From Mycteria americana (taxonomy: Eukaryota > Chordata > Aves > Ciconiiformes > Ciconiidae), in assembly GCF_035582795.1 (NCBI RefSeq), contig NC_134373.1, positions 13,476,001-13,540,000 on the forward strand: a stretch of DNA of 64,000 bases, read 5' to 3'. Numbering within the stretch: position 1 is the stretch's first letter; each line of letters begins with the position of its first letter. This document shows positions 10,301 through 23,800 of this stretch, one piece after another. The notes under the pieces are model-generated. The model saw nothing but the letters and a program-made list of their open reading frames with translations, ran no database searches and was not told the origin of the DNA. A program made the position numbers and the translations under genes.

Positions 10301-12788
10301 CCACTCTGTAACATCCTTTATTCTGAAGCTAAGTCACAGGCAGCAGCTGCTGCAGTGTCAGAAACATTTGCAAGGGTAGCAAGACAGGCTGAGTTTATTA
10401 TACCAGGAAATAGGCGGTTGGCAGATGGTTGGGCATGGAGACGTGGGTGAACACAGCACCCCATGTGGGCTGAGCATGATGTGGGTCTGGGGGGTGCTGT
10501 CATCCTGTGCACAGACTCCCAAAGGCGGTGGGGCAATGCATTGCCAGGTCCTGGGAGCAAAGCTGTATAGGGAGAGCTGCCTAGAGAGAAAGCCAGCTGG
10601 CTCTTTACCCTGCTGTGCCACTAGCAAGGGCTGAGAAGCACCTGGAGGAGAGTGCAGTAGTTTCACCACTAGTCTTTCTTTTCAACAGCTTGAAGCTTAC
10701 AAAATGACTAGCCGACCCCGTGGAGTGTGCCTGATCCTGAATAATCACAATTTTGCAAAAGCCAGGGAAGCAGTGCCGGAACCCAAAAACATGAAGGATC
10801 GGAATGGGACAGACGTGGATGCAGGTACAGTGAAAAAATATATATTAAATAATAAATTAAAAAATAGAATTATTAAAAAATAGAAACCTCATTTCTTTTT
10901 CTGTACTGAAGGTCTGAATTTCAGTCTTCCCTTTCTAGGATACTTTTGTTGTAGTGGCTGAGTCGGCTCCGTTTCCTGTGCTGACAAACCCTAATCAACT
11001 CATCAAGCTTTTACTGGCCAACTCATAACAATTCACTAGCATCTTGCCATTTTACTGAGTTTACTGCAACCTTAAGCAGCAACCTCAGCCTGGACTTTAC
11101 AAGCTAGGCTAGCTTTGTGTCTGCCTTATGCATACTACTCCTAAAGTATGCAGAATCAGAAACAGATTTGCTGCTGAACCAGAATTGGGCGTTAGTTGTT
11201 TAACATCCAACTTAAAAAAAAAAAAAAGGGAGGGAGGATGTTGGAATTTAGAGACTCAATTACCTTGCTATTCAGGGGCCCTGATTTTAGCAGGCTGTCC
11301 TGCGGCAGCAGCAGCAGCATAGCTCATTGCAGGTCTTAGGGGCTGTGAGATGGGTGTATTTGCACTATCTATGCCAAGAGATAAAATCCGTCAGTGGGCC
11401 TTCCCTGACCGAATTGAACTCCAACCTAAATCAATAGTCAGAGTGCGAGGTTTCTCTTCCTGTGACACGGGTACTACCCAAATGGGTAGTGCCCTCTCCT
11501 CTCGGGTAAAGCAACCGCACTGTTCAACACCTTTTGAGAGATGAAGGGACTAGCTGTGAAGTGGGTGGGGGGAAGAGAGACAGCTTTCTTAATAGTTCTG
11601 CATGCTTTCCAGACAGAGGCAATACTAAACAGCAAGATTGCAAGGAAGCCTTTTAATGAGAGTTAAGGGAACTCAGTAGAGATACGATTAGTGATTAGTC
11701 TGCTAGATTATTTTCAGAGCAGGAATGTACCTGGATGGTAGTGTAGCAGGATTTAAAAAAAAGATGGTTTATCTCTAGAAATGCGATTTGCAATTGCAGA
11801 GTCCAACTTTCATATAATGAAATGGCTCCAATTCTCCTGTTTACTTTCCAGAGTCTCTGAGAAGAGTCTTCAGCAAGCTTCATTTCACAATAGCAGAATA
11901 TAGAGACCTCACTGCAGAGGAAATCCGTAAGATTGTGAACATCTACCGGTGCCAAGACCACAAGGACAAAGACTGTTTTGTTTGCTGTATCCTGTCTCAT
12001 GGGAAAAAAGGCATTATATATGGTGTTGATGGGCAGGAAGTACCTATCCAGGAATTGACCACTTCTTTCACTGGACAGAATTGCCACTCGCTTGCTGGAA
12101 AACCAAAAGTCTTTTTTGTTCAGGCCTGCCAAGGTGATGCTTGCCAGAAAGGCGTGACCATCGAAACAGATTCTGGAGAGCAAGATTATTCTGTAGAAAC
12201 AGATGCAAGATTTCAGCTCGACTGCATCCCCTCAGAGGCAGACTTCCTCTTGGGCATGGCTACCCTGCAAGATTATGTTTCCTACAGAAGCCCAAGGGAG
12301 GGGACCTGGTACATACAGGCATTGTGCCAGCACTTGGAGTGCAGCTGTCCTCGGTAACCATGTTTCCATAAGCTTCTTTTTGGCAACACCTGTATTTTAC
12401 TTCTAAATGACAGGAGTTTGATTTGGATGCAGAGGTAGATGATATGCAGTGGGAGTGCTCGCTCAGAGTGAAAACAGTAATGTAGGAGAGAGCAACACCA
12501 TGCAGATTGTTCAAGGCAGCTTAGCTAACTGCTTTGAAGCCTGTTTAAAACAGTAGCCATTAGCACTGGTATAGATCAAGATATATGAGAATGTGGTAAT
12601 TTTTCTCATGTTAACTGCCTCCCTAATACAAAACATACTTGTGTTTTTGCAGAGGAGAAGATATTCTCACCATCCTGACAGCAGTGAATCAAGAGGTGAG
12701 CAGAAAGAGTTGCAAGCCAAATGCAGAGAAGCAGATGCCACAGCCCAGTTTCACGTTGAGGAAAAAGCTCATCTTTCCTGTTAACTAA
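7302..12788 (+). CDS. CASP8: Caspase-8, 8 coding exons, about 483 aa
   Basis: Initiator cysteine protease of death-receptor apoptosis, recruited by FADD to the cytosolic DISC. Coding exons: 7302-7609, 8200-8305, 9484-9622, 9717-9773, 10113-10180, 10689-10824, 11852-12353, 12653-12788; all junctions are in phase and the sum is 1452 nt (human about 479-496 aa). Two death effector domains: DED1 at about residues 1-80 with the FL pair at 25-26 and RIDLL at 72-76, then DED2 from about 104 to 185. The catalytic domain has SHG with His321 and QACQG with Cys364. Linker cleavage sites are IETD/S (Asp378) and VETD/A (Asp389), like the two human sites. The C-terminus ([15 protein letters not shown]) is the caspase-8 signature. 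The start at 7302 has a good Kozak context (GCCATGG) and begins DED1; an in-frame ATG at 7155 would add a GC-rich, unconserved extension. No break seen. Confidence 0.96.
11852..12353 (+). CDS. CASP8: CASP8 exon 7: large catalytic subunit and start of the small subunit
   Basis: This 502-nt exon carries both catalytic residues (His321, Cys364), both inter-subunit aspartate cleavage sites (378 and 389), and the start of the p10 subunit ([20 protein letters not shown]). It is bounded by TTTCCAG and GTAACC. The last exon (12653-12788) supplies the remainder. Confidence 0.95.
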
Positions 12789-13180
12789 ATGGGAGGGAAC
12801 TGCATGGCAGACGGAGCTGTAGCAGCGTGGAATCGGCTGGTATCAGTTAAGCATTTGGTAAAACGTAACAAACAGACTTTCAGTGTCTGCTCTTACCACA
12901 AGAGCAAGTATTTTTATTGAAAATACAGCTGAGGAGCAAAAGCCTTAAGAAATCAGTGTTAGTATGTGTGGCACTTTAGACTTGAGAGCATCTCTGAGCT
13001 GGTCTCTGTAGTATGGTTTACTAGCTAAAATAAGCTGCGTCCCTCTCTCTATCAGCTGTACCGCACTGCTGTTGCTTTAGTAAGGTATCTTTCCAATGCA
13101 AATTTTAAGACAACTGTTCTAAAGCCTTGTGTATTTTATGCTTAACTTTGGCAAAATAAAGGGGGGGGGGCGCTGCTATT
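12789..13180 (+). other. CASP8: CASP8 3' UTR with poly(A) signal
   Basis: Follows the TAA at 12786-12788. AATAAA lies at 13155-13160 and is followed at once by a run of ten G, then a T-rich stretch. No other strong AATAAA occurs before it, so the UTR is about 390 nt. Confidence 0.7.
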
Positions 13181-13189
13181 TTATAGGAT

Positions 13190-15270
13190 ATAATCAGCTC
13201 ACATCAGTGTGTCTTGTTACTTCTCCCCACCACTTAAAATCATTCATTTTTAGTGTCTTGGTACACCTCAAGGAAGAGTCAAGCACTTGACCTCCAGCAT
13301 CCTCAGCAGGATGGGGCTGTGACCTGCATTTCAGAGTATCCTCCTCTACATAGAGTAGTCATAACAGTGAAAATCAATTGCACAGGTACAACTTCATGTT
13401 TGAAGATGTCCAGTTATCCTGTGTTCAACTTGCCTTGCTGATCTTCGAATCTCAGTTCTAGGCACAGCAAAAGAAGTCACTACCTAAGTACCCAGCTCCT
13501 TAAAAACATTTTTATATTCCCTCCTGTGATTAGTACACACACAGAACAGGGAGCTTTACAAGCTCTGAACAGAAGCTAAAGCTTTGTTAGTCTCTCTGTT
13601 TTGTTTTGAATGAGATGATGTTCATTCTTGTTACAGCTTTCAGCATTAGTAATGGTATCAATGTAGGTGATTATTTAACTGAACAGATAGATCTTCACTG
13701 GAATTATTTTAAGAGCCGGAGTCCTTCCCTGGACTCTTGTGCTGAATACTTCTCTCTCTGGTACCAGTTTGTGTCTGCAAAGACAAGGGCAGAGAGATTA
13801 TAGACTGTGAGAATGATTAGAACCTTAACAACTGGGAGATGCAGCAAGCAGTTACAGAAACAGGCAAATATGTGCTTCCAAGTTCTAGGAGTAATCTCTA
13901 AGAGAGTTGTTGATGCTTATTTAGGGATTCATCATGAAACCACTGAGAGTTGTGCCAAAGCAAGGACAGCTCATATACAGAAGTTTGTCTATTACTTGGA
14001 CGTGGCCAGAAATGTGCAATCCAAGTGAAAGAAAAACATTTTTATTTTTCTTAAATATTGAATAGAAACTATAAGCAAACAAGGGCAAAATAATTAATGC
14101 AACCTGTTTTACTGTGGATTTTCTTCCGAGATCCTCTCTCGCCACACATACTGCCCAGGACTTAACCTTTTACGAATGACATGTGTTCTTCAGCAACTTC
14201 CAGTTCTGTGCATACATCCTGGGCTCCCTTCTTCCCCTGCTACGCTAACTACCCCTGCCTGTCACAGTGTGGATCCTTTCCCTTAGAGGGGGAGGCTGGA
14301 TTTTCTTTGGTCTGCATTGTTGACAAAATTTAAGTGAGCCAAGAGATTCTGAAGTCAGAGGCATCTGTCTGTCTATGCTCACATAGACAACTTTTTCCTT
14401 AGGAATCAAAAGGAAAAAGATACAGCAAATACAAACAGCTGGCTACGTTTAAGGAACTAGTTTTCTTAGGAGTTCATGATATAAAAAATTGGGGGAATTT
14501 TCCAGCAAGATTTAATGCATGCCATAAACAAGGCCTTATTAGGAACTCCTCATATAATGAGTTATGAATCTGATTAGGAATTCTTCATCAGTTAGGAGTC
14601 AAACCTGTCTATTATCAATCTCCACAATTAATCTCCTCATATAAAGCAACTGACATCTAGCCAATTCACAAGGAACCCTAGCAGCTCCACAGACCAATTA
14701 CACTCATTCATATGAAGGAGGCAGGCAGTTCTGGCTCACACTGACTCAGGGTATCATCATCATCGTGTCCCTCCCCTCAGTGCTATCTTGTTCTTGGTTC
14801 AGAGTTAGAGAGACAGATGCTCAGGTAATTTGACAACCTAAAATCTTAATTAGGAACACAATTACACAGAATTTGCACAAAGTTTTGCCAATACCCAGCT
14901 TTTCTTCAGCAGCTGCTCTTCAGTAATTTCTGGAAACGTTCTTGCAAACCAATGACTTCTGATCTGTGAGCTTCTTGAAGCAAGCTGTGAAAGCAACATG
15001 TAAGGAAACACATAGATCTCCACAGCACAGTGCTCTCATCTGCCTATTGTACTACTGATCGTTCTGATTACAGAATGCAATGAAGGGGACACAGCTCAAT
15101 GCTGCACTTTTCAGTTTGGCTATGTGTTCCTTTTCTGTCAGTTCCTAATGACTCGGTCAGGATGAACAGCATTTAGCAGTCCTTTAACTAAGAAGTTTTG
15201 GTTGTTAGCTTGAAATGCATGAGAACTTGTGAGGTAAGTTGAGCCACCAGCAAAATGAAACATAAAGAGG
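13190..15270. other. Intergenic region between CASP8 and the LTR
   Basis: No gene supported. A 65-codon frame at 13606-13803 has no splice signals in phase and no recognised similarity. In human this CASP8-TRAK2 interval holds FLACC1; I see no exon that I could assign to it. Confidence 0.4.
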
Positions 15271-15271
15271 T

Positions 15272-15871
15272 TGTGGTTTAACCCCAGTAGGCAGCTTAGC
15301 CCCACACAGCCACTCACTCACTCCCCACCAGTGGGATGGGGGAGAACGTAGGAAGCGTAGACATGAGAAAACCTGTGGGCTGAGATAAAGACAGTTTAAT
15401 AGGTAAAGGAAAAGCTACGCACATAAGCAAAGCAAAACAAGGAATTCATTCACTCCTTCCCAGCGGCAGGCCGGTGTTCAGCCATCTCCAGGAAATCACA
15501 TCTAACGTGATTTCCATCACGTCTAACGGTTACTTGGGAAGACAAATGCTATTGCTCCAAACATCCCCCCCTTCCGTATTCTTCCTCCCCCAGTTTTATT
15601 GCTGAGCATGACATCATATGGTATGGAATATCCCTTTGGTCAGTTAGGGTCGGCTGTCCCAGCTGTTGGAGCTGTCCCAGCTCCCTGTGCCCCTCCAACC
15701 TACTCACTGGCAGGGCAGTCTGAGAAGAGGGAAGGCCTTGATGCTGTGTAAGCACTGCTCAGCAATAAATCCCTGCGTTGTCAACACTGTGTTCAGCACA
15801 AACCCAAACCATAGCCCCATACCAGCTACAATGAGGAAAATTAACTGTACCCCAGCCAAAACCAGTACGCA
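15272..15871 (-). mobile_element. Solo LTR of an avian ERV (minus orientation)
   Basis: About 600 bp bounded by TG/CA-type ends. On the minus strand it starts in TACTGGTTTTGGCTGGGG and ends in GGGGTTAAACCACA. It matches by eye a very common avian ERVL-type LTR. Landmarks in minus order are the degenerate CRE/TATA core (TGATGTCATGCTCAGC then AATAAAAC, about 15590-15620) and the poly(A) signal ATTAAA (complement of 15395-15400). No internal retroviral genes flank it, so it is a solo LTR. AGGTT occurs next to both ends (about 15268 and 15871) and may be the target duplication. Confidence 0.85.
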
Positions 15872-17339
15872 GGTTTTCTGTCTTTCCAATTAATTTGAAA
15901 ATTTCTGCTAAAAGCACAGCTTCTCTTGGGTTATTCAAACCTAGCACCAGGAGCTCAACTGCAAGAGTTACAGGTATTTTCAAGTGGAGACTCCAACCCA
16001 CACAAAAGGTCTTTTTTGTATTCACTGCTCCATTGTATAAAGTGCTATTTAAAGGCCCTCAGTCTTGTCAAAAGTCTTTCTTTTAGCAGTGTGACCAACT
16101 AAAAGGAAAACAAGAAAGGAGCTCAAGGCATTTCCAAGTCTCATCTGTGCACAATCACTCCAGAAGTTCTTTTCACAATTACCAAAGTCCCATTGATTTA
16201 GGTGGCTTAATAAACCTATTTTCTCCAGGAAGCTCTTCCTTGCAAGCTTCAGCATATGAAAAGTTGAGCTGAAAAGTCAACTTCAGTCTGACAAGAGTGC
16301 AAGCCCTTCTTCTTATGTCGGAGAAATAAGAAAGCTAAATAAATACAGGATACTTACCATAGGATAACGGTAGTTCTCAGTTCTTTGAGATGTCATGCAC
16401 ACAGACTACTCGAGGAACTGCTGTCAGTAACTGTTAGACTAATTCAAGTAGGAACCTGTTAACTGCAAATCAATGTTGTTCCCATTCTGTACCACTGAAG
16501 GAACTGAGTGTTTTGGGCAAAATGATCAGAACCTTCCAGCCTGAAACAGGAATGCAGGGGCTTGCGCTGAAGGTGGTATGTGCAGTCCCAGGCTGACACG
16601 ACTGGCAAGAATTTGGCACCTCTGTGCCAAGAGAACTTCAGTGAGACCTACACAAAGGGAGTACTCTTCAAGGGTAAGTAGCTTGGTTTCAACATCTACC
16701 CCCATTTTATCACAAATATAGAGGGCTGACATAACGTCAGCTACTGAGATGGAAAAACAACAGTGGTGGTGTTAGACAACGGTGTTGTCTAACACTATAA
16801 TGCCAGAGGAACATATTAGCTGCTGTAAAATAACAGGAGGGAAAAAAAAATACCAAAACACCACACACAAAAAAACCCCGAAGTACAAGAAAACATGAAC
16901 ACATTCATTTAAAGTGAGGCTCACATTCAAATATTCTGTCTAGAGGCTGATGAGCTATTCTTCATTTGTGATGTTTTTCATTCTCAAGTAAAAGACTTTT
17001 CAAACTGCAGCAGAAGGTACTCTGTAAGCACTTTGCCCTGCCCTAGATTTAAGCATCGCATGTTTACTGTGCAAAGTCAGACCACAGGTTGTACTGCACA
17101 TCTGCTACCTTTAATTGCTTAGGTAGAAACACAACAGCAAACAGCCCAGCACAGCCTGATCACGTTTTTAAATCAATTTCTCAGCTTTTACAGCCACCAC
17201 TTATGCAGGTACCAACTCACTAAGCTCGTGTACAGTATAACAATCACTAAATTTTAGCCAAAAAAGGCCTAATTTTAGGTTTATTATAGAACACTGTAGT
17301 ATAGAAGATGACATCTGGAACAAACCACACAAGATGACC
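15872..17339. other. Region between the LTR and the probable TRAK2 3' end
   Basis: No gene, RNA or recognised repeat seen. Open frames are all short. It may hold the distal TRAK2 3' UTR if transcription runs past the poly(A) signal proposed at 17370. Confidence 0.35.
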
Positions 17340-20300
17340 AATATACTGAAAACCAGCATGTTATACATATTTATTATCAAATTTACATTCCACTATGAAA
17401 CAACAGTAAGTGGAAAAAGCAGATGAAAAAAATACCAGGAAGTTCCCAGCCCGTTCAAACGTTGTGTGTAACAGCCCCTCCTGTAACAGCCAAATGAGGC
17501 CCAAACCCAATATTATCCTCCCCTCTCTGCTGCTGTTTGACTCCTGTAGACTTAACTTTGACCACAGGTATTTTGAGCATGCAGGCATCACTGAGGTTCT
17601 CAAAAACAGTGAAACTAGAAAGCTATAGATCTGTGCTTGGTTTAAGCCAATCTGAATAAAGGTAAATACCACAAGAATTTCCTTCTGTCTGTTGAAACTT
17701 TCACAAGCATGGGTAAGTCCTTTCATTCTAGCATCTGTTTTTGTCTCAAACCTGCAAGGTAACAGAACCTTTCTGAAATGCAATTCTCCATTCCTTCTAG
17801 TTCTACCTCCTGCTCAACCAGAGCACACTTGTGCAGGATCAAAAGATCTTGTGCAGGATCTCAGCTATCTTAGTCATGCAAGTTTGTCTCCTCTCTTATA
17901 GGAGGCAACAGAAGCCAAATAAATTCCTAGAATGATGGCAACTTTTAATATGTTCTCAGAAACACGTATGTTATTCAAAACAGTTTATCTTCTAGGTTTT
18001 GGCACAACGCGGTGAACTTGGAAGAAGTACCAATTTTCCCTGTTCCTGCAAGCTAGGCACGTATATACAAAATGCGCGTGACCATCCAAAGGTATAAACA
18101 CATGACAGAATGTCAACAACGCTGCACCACAGCATCAACCGACTGGATAAACAACACAAACATAATGGTATACAGATTCTTCCATTTTCTTCTTGCCTTG
18201 TGTAAAGTCCCTGATGATACATCATCCTACAGAAAACAAACAAACCAACCTCTCGACATATCCACAGTATTGTTTGAACTGAACCAGTTTATATTGTTGG
18301 GCTACGGAATATGGAAGCATCCCACAGAGAAACATGCATTTAATTAATGTGCTTTTAGATTAATGTTAACTGAAACCTGGTCTGCCAAAGGAATTCTGAT
18401 TTAGCTGATTTGCTACTTCTGCTGATAACACACAGAATGATCCAATGGCTGGAGTTATCTAATGAAGCTAGTTAGAAACACAGTGTAATACCTTCAAAAA
18501 TGTATCTGTAACTTACATGTATTCTATAATAAACACACATAAAATGGACATACTTTTGACACACTATACACTTCTCTGTTGATACCAAACTGTCTAATCT
18601 TTTGTTAACTCATTCCTGCTGTTTGCCTAGAAGTTGCAAATACACAGCAGTCTCTGTTCACTGGAGAGCTAAATTGCCTCCCCCCACTCCTTTCACTCTT
18701 ACCTTATTTAGCTAGGCAAGACCCCATGCACAGCTAAGTATGTACAAACATAAATACTTACATGAAGAAATTAAATATTTTTCATTTAAAAAACAAAATT
18801 AACCCGTATATAGTATTTTAAATAAAATTCACCTTTTTAAGTGTAAGATTTTGCTTAGAGAGCAAAAGGCAACTCCAGGAGTTCCTGAATATTTCTGTGC
18901 GCTGCTGACAGACATGTTTCTGCTAAGAATCCCTGTGCAAGTTTGAAGTGGTTTCTCCTTTTCCTTTTACAAAAAAAGACTTATATCAAAGAGTCATCAC
19001 AAGATCTATGGAACTGTAAAAACAGAAAGGCCACGTTACAAATTTCCTATAAACCAGGTTAAGAAGCTTTCTTTTCCTGCCCTATTCCACTCAACCCTGC
19101 AGCAACAAGGGTTCCAATTACGGTAGATGTGCCTTACAGCAAATGCAAATCAGTGTTAATTATACTGATGCTTCACACCATGCACCCAGACAGGTATCAG
19201 CTATGTCCCACATACACTGTAACAAGCAAGGTAAACTTTGACTTGTTTTCTCTAACTGTATGGAAACTAAACTTTAAAATAATTTTAAAATGTATGGAAA
19301 CTAAACTTTAATTTTAAAGTTGATAGGTAGAGTGAAAAATTACATAAATATTAAGAACCTGTTTCCATGCAGGTCACTAGCGAAGACCCATTCCTCTGAG
19401 GAATTCTGGGCAAACTTTTTTTCTTCTTTAAGTTACACTATAAATCTATTGTAGATTATTCAGTTATGACTAGAACCTTGGACAGGAAGGAATCAAAAAA
19501 GCAGCATGGGCAGTAATATTTTGCTGATTACCACTCAGAAATCAGATTTCTAAAATGGATTTCTCTTTTGAGACAGAAAGTCAGCCTCAGCTTTGTTCAG
19601 AATCAGGTTCAGAACCACTCTCCATCATCAAAACACAGGATTTCAACGCAGACAAAATTGATTTATGTTCATTAAAATGCTACAAAGAACACTAGCTTTC
19701 ATCTTCCTGTTTCTGAATATAGACTGGTAAATTTTGCTCTTAATGATTTTGCTCTTAAAATTTTGCTTTTAAGCAAAATCCTGCCTAAAATCAGAAATAA
19801 GTGAATGAAAGGCATGAAGTTTACTGCAGAACTCTCAAATATACATAATGTCTACTTGTCAAGGTTACTGAGTTTCCGACACTTGTCTTGAAGTAAATGC
19901 TCTCCACTTATGCCAAATAAAAAGAAACCCTGAATCAAGCACCTAGGTTTTATTTCCTTTTGCAACACTGAAATCTGCCTGAGATTTTTTTGTGTGTGTG
20001 CAAAAATACCCCCATTTAAAAAGATGCACAGCACACTTTGGAAAGATTTCTTAGCTTGAATTTTTCACCCTAATACGTACTTTCCTGTTTCTTAATTCTT
20101 ATTCATTGCACCTTCCTCTGTGTGCTTCAGAAGCTCTGGAAAGAAATTAACTTCTGTTAATACCTCACTAGCACAATTGCACTCTTTCAAAATATAAATC
20201 CTGACCACTAGTTTCTGTGTTCATAAACAGTACTGTTTCCTTACACAGAGCTAAAGGTTCTCTCCCCTGCTTCTCAAAGTGGGGAGAAGTTCAAAAGACT

Positions 20301-20835
20301 ACAGCTTCTGAAATGGAAAATACAAGAATAAAAAAAAAAAAAAGAATCCAAGTTCTCATATTTGTTTGCTACAGAGAGGAACTTGGACCAATAATGCTGG
20401 TCAGACTGACTGTTATTTTAATACTGTATTTAAATGATACAGCCTGACTGCTAACAACTACTAGAATACTATGGTCGTATGGTGGAAAAAAATAGAACAG
20501 CACCTGGAAGACAATTCTACACATACAGTTTAAAAGGTTAAAATACCGAGAATGTCTACAATGGTCTTTTATTTTTGCTTAAGTTAAGACAGATACTGGA
20601 GGAGGTCTCAAAACTAAGCTTTGGTTTCTTCTTTTCGTATGTTCCACAAAAGCCTTCTTCCTCAGACCCAAGCAATGTTCTTTTTCTCCTTGATCCCAAC
20701 ACTTCTCTATCCCACATCTTTAACATGCACGTGCCTTCTCCAACTCTTCTCTAACACATCCAAGGAAGCCTGTACAGGATGTTTATCCCTCATGTATTAT
20801 TTACTATGCTAGAAGTCAATCATTTTTCAGACTAG
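17340..20835 (-). other. TRAK2: TRAK2 3' UTR (extent inferred)
   Basis: Non-coding, AT-rich sequence downstream of the TRAK2 stop on the minus strand. Minus-strand AATAAA signals lie at 17370-17375 and 17279-17284, giving a 3' UTR of about 3.5 kb, in the range I expect for TRAK2. It contains a Pumilio-type TGTATATA (complement of 18062-18069), a 34-bp-spaced direct repeat (19258-19276 and 19292-19310) and three ATTTTGCTCTTAA-like units near 19730-19775. The end could lie elsewhere. Confidence 0.4.
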
Positions 20836-23800
20836 TCAGTCCTCCTTTAGGATATCCATTTTTGATGACTGTGTGCAAACTGGAGCTCCCAATGCTCCAA
20901 TCATGGCTGGAAGACTCTGGTTTCTTCTCAGGCCTGCCATTAAGTTGCTACCTGCATTTAAAAACACAGCCGAGTCCTGCCTCCGCAAGCTAACCTCTGG
21001 CCCCTGATTCTTCCTGTGGTCCTGCACCTCAGGAGGCTTGATCACCCTGGCAATACCCAGCCTCTTCAGTCTGTCCACTAGGTTCATCTTCAGCTGGCCT
21101 ACGTCTGGAGAGTTATGGGAAGCCTTTAGGCCATACATTTCTTGCAAGAATGTTTTTGCTGGTCGAGAAGCCAGGAAATTTTCTGAGTGATGCACTCGAG
21201 GCTCAAACAGTGGAGGGGAAGGACAAGGTGAACGCGAGGGAGAATTTGGTGGAGTAGAAGGAATGGGGAGAGTTCGAGAGGGCTGTAGCAAAGGCAGTTT
21301 TTCTAATATGGGGCTATCGTAAACCTTGGCAGAGATGCCTCGTTCTTGCAAAAGTTTAGCCAGACTGCTCGTGCTGCTGAAAGTAGTAGTTGAATCTCTT
21401 CTGTTGGTGAGAAATTCTCCAATACTAAGCCTGTAAGAAATGGCTGGAGTGCTCACTACTGGGTTTCCGATACTGCTGCCAGTATTTCCACGTGAAAATG
21501 GGGCACCCATGGAGCTGATAAAATAAAAATGAAACAGAGAAGATGCACACATTAGACATCTTTATACCTGCTCTGCTCTGTATTTGCCTTTTACTGTACA
21601 GAAGGATCGAGAAAGAGTAAACTACTACTATTAGCTGTGACAATTTCAGCTTTAGTAGATTCAGAATTATTGTTCTGCAAAATATTTAGAAGATACTAGG
21701 TTGACAGAGAGGTTTTGGTGTAAGTACCAATGAATTTACCTTCTGTGGTCCCCTATACAGTATTAGATAGAGTATCAACATAGATGTCCAGTAATAACTT
21801 AGTTTAAAAAATTATGACAGAACTGAAAAAAAAAAATTATCATAGAATCAATTTTTTTTTTGCAATAGGTATATGATACATGGCATTTGCTATTTAGGAG
21901 TATAAATTTACTTCCTTTAAGTTACCCTAACGTGATTTAACTCTCACTCTAGAGAATTTCAACTTTCCCCTTTGTAATTACAACTATTTGTATGAGTAAC
22001 ATCCTATGTGTTGCCTAGCTGCCTTGGTATTTTTTAAAACTGGTCCATATATCAGAAGCCAGAAAGCAACCGTTTCATCCTATGCAGCAACATTTAGGAT
22101 GTCAGCAGTCATCATACCTGGGAGAAACTTGAGTGACATCAGAGGGGTGAAGGATCCTACAGGTAGTAAAGGTAAACGTGGAATTTGTGGAAGACAGACA
22201 CTTCCCTGGATTTGAGGCTGCAACATGGAGAATTTACATCCATTGAGGGTAAAAATAAAGAGAGATGAGAACTAATCAAAGCAAGTTTAAGATAATGTTA
22301 TTATCACTGCTAATTTTTTTTTTTTTTTTTTAAAGTAAAGAACAAAGACAGCAAAGACAGCATTGTCACAAGGTCAAGTACTTTCCATTAAGAAAAAGAC
22401 ACTGCAAAATAAAAAGAGGAAAAAACACTAACAATGCTTCTTACCGGTGCATGGTACTGCTGCTGAAGTAATAGGTGGCAGGAAAATCCCTGCCACTGGC
22501 TTTGCCACTGTACACTTCTTTTCCTCCGGGAAGGACTGTTGCACTTGAAATGTTATACCTCCTTCACCTTCTTCCTCATCATCCTCCTCCAAGTCAGAGA
22601 TGTGGTACACAGTATCGTCAGACAGAGGGGTAAAACCTTTTGTAACAACACCTGGTCTTGGGTCAAGAATGGTGCCTAGGTTGGGTCGAGCAAGCTGCTG
22701 CCAATGAAAAAGGGTCTGAGATCCTGGTATGACAAAAGAGAAGAGTCTCAGAGAGCCATTACCTACTATTGTATTGAGTTACAAGAATTCATGATCAAAA
22801 CAACTCCAGCCAACTGGTGCTGACACCGTGATACACATGATGCACTTGGATGGCAATGCCAAGATAAAGCCCAGCTTTGTAAAGCCAAGACTTAGCACCG
22901 TGTAAGAAAGCCAAGTAGAAAGTGATACCAATGAGCTAGTTGGCACATAGCCTACCAAATACTACTACTTCCTCTTACTGCCTATCGTACCTAGCTATAC
23001 ACACACCAACAATGTAAAATCCTTTTCTGCTGAGAGAAGGAAGATCATCTTCTTACCTTCAATGGGTTTGACGATTTGCAATTTTTCTGGTAGGAGGACA
23101 CGGAGATTACTAGAGCTGGCAGACAGATCAGTGAATTCTGAGTTTGTACCCGGGGAAAAACAGCTTTCTGTTGGCGTACTACAGCCACTAGCCCCGTCCT
23201 TCTGCTCAGCCAGCAAGTGCATTTTTCGCTCCCATTCCTCCTCAAAGAACTGCTTCTCACTCAGGTAGTTCTGACGACGGAGGGAGAGCCTGTGCAGAGC
23301 TGTAACTAAGTCATTGTCTCCACGGGTTCCCGGCTGGCCAGGATTATGAGTGTGTCTGTGAGAAACATCAAATAATAATAGATATTAAGACCATTAAATT
23401 AACTATTTCTCTCTTACACAGCAGAGGTCCAGTCTGGATTTAGTTTTGAATAAGTTAGCTTGGAAAGAAGATACAGGCTGTGTTTCCTACTTCAAATTCT
23501 TCTCAGAGCTGCTCCTCTGGGTCATCTGTGTGTGGCTCTCCAACTGGTGTACGCCAGACTGGAAGGGCTGTGCTGTCATAACAACACTTGACCGATTAGA
23601 TCCAGGGATTGGCAACGGGGCAGGAAAGGAAGAGGAGCGGCCACGAGTGACATTAGCAACCTTGACAGTGTCAAATACTCGTTTCTGTTGAACCCTGCAG
23701 AAAAGACAAGCAAGCAAATGTGGTTTTCAGAAGCATTTTGAAAAAGATAGAATAAAGAAAAAGCTCTGAACAACAGACTTTCAAAAGTCTGCGGAGATCT

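Noticed and set aside
13606-13803. 65-codon + frame downstream of CASP8, considered as a FLACC1 exon
   Set aside because: No coiled-coil heptads, no splice borders in phase, wrong position for a CASP8 exon.
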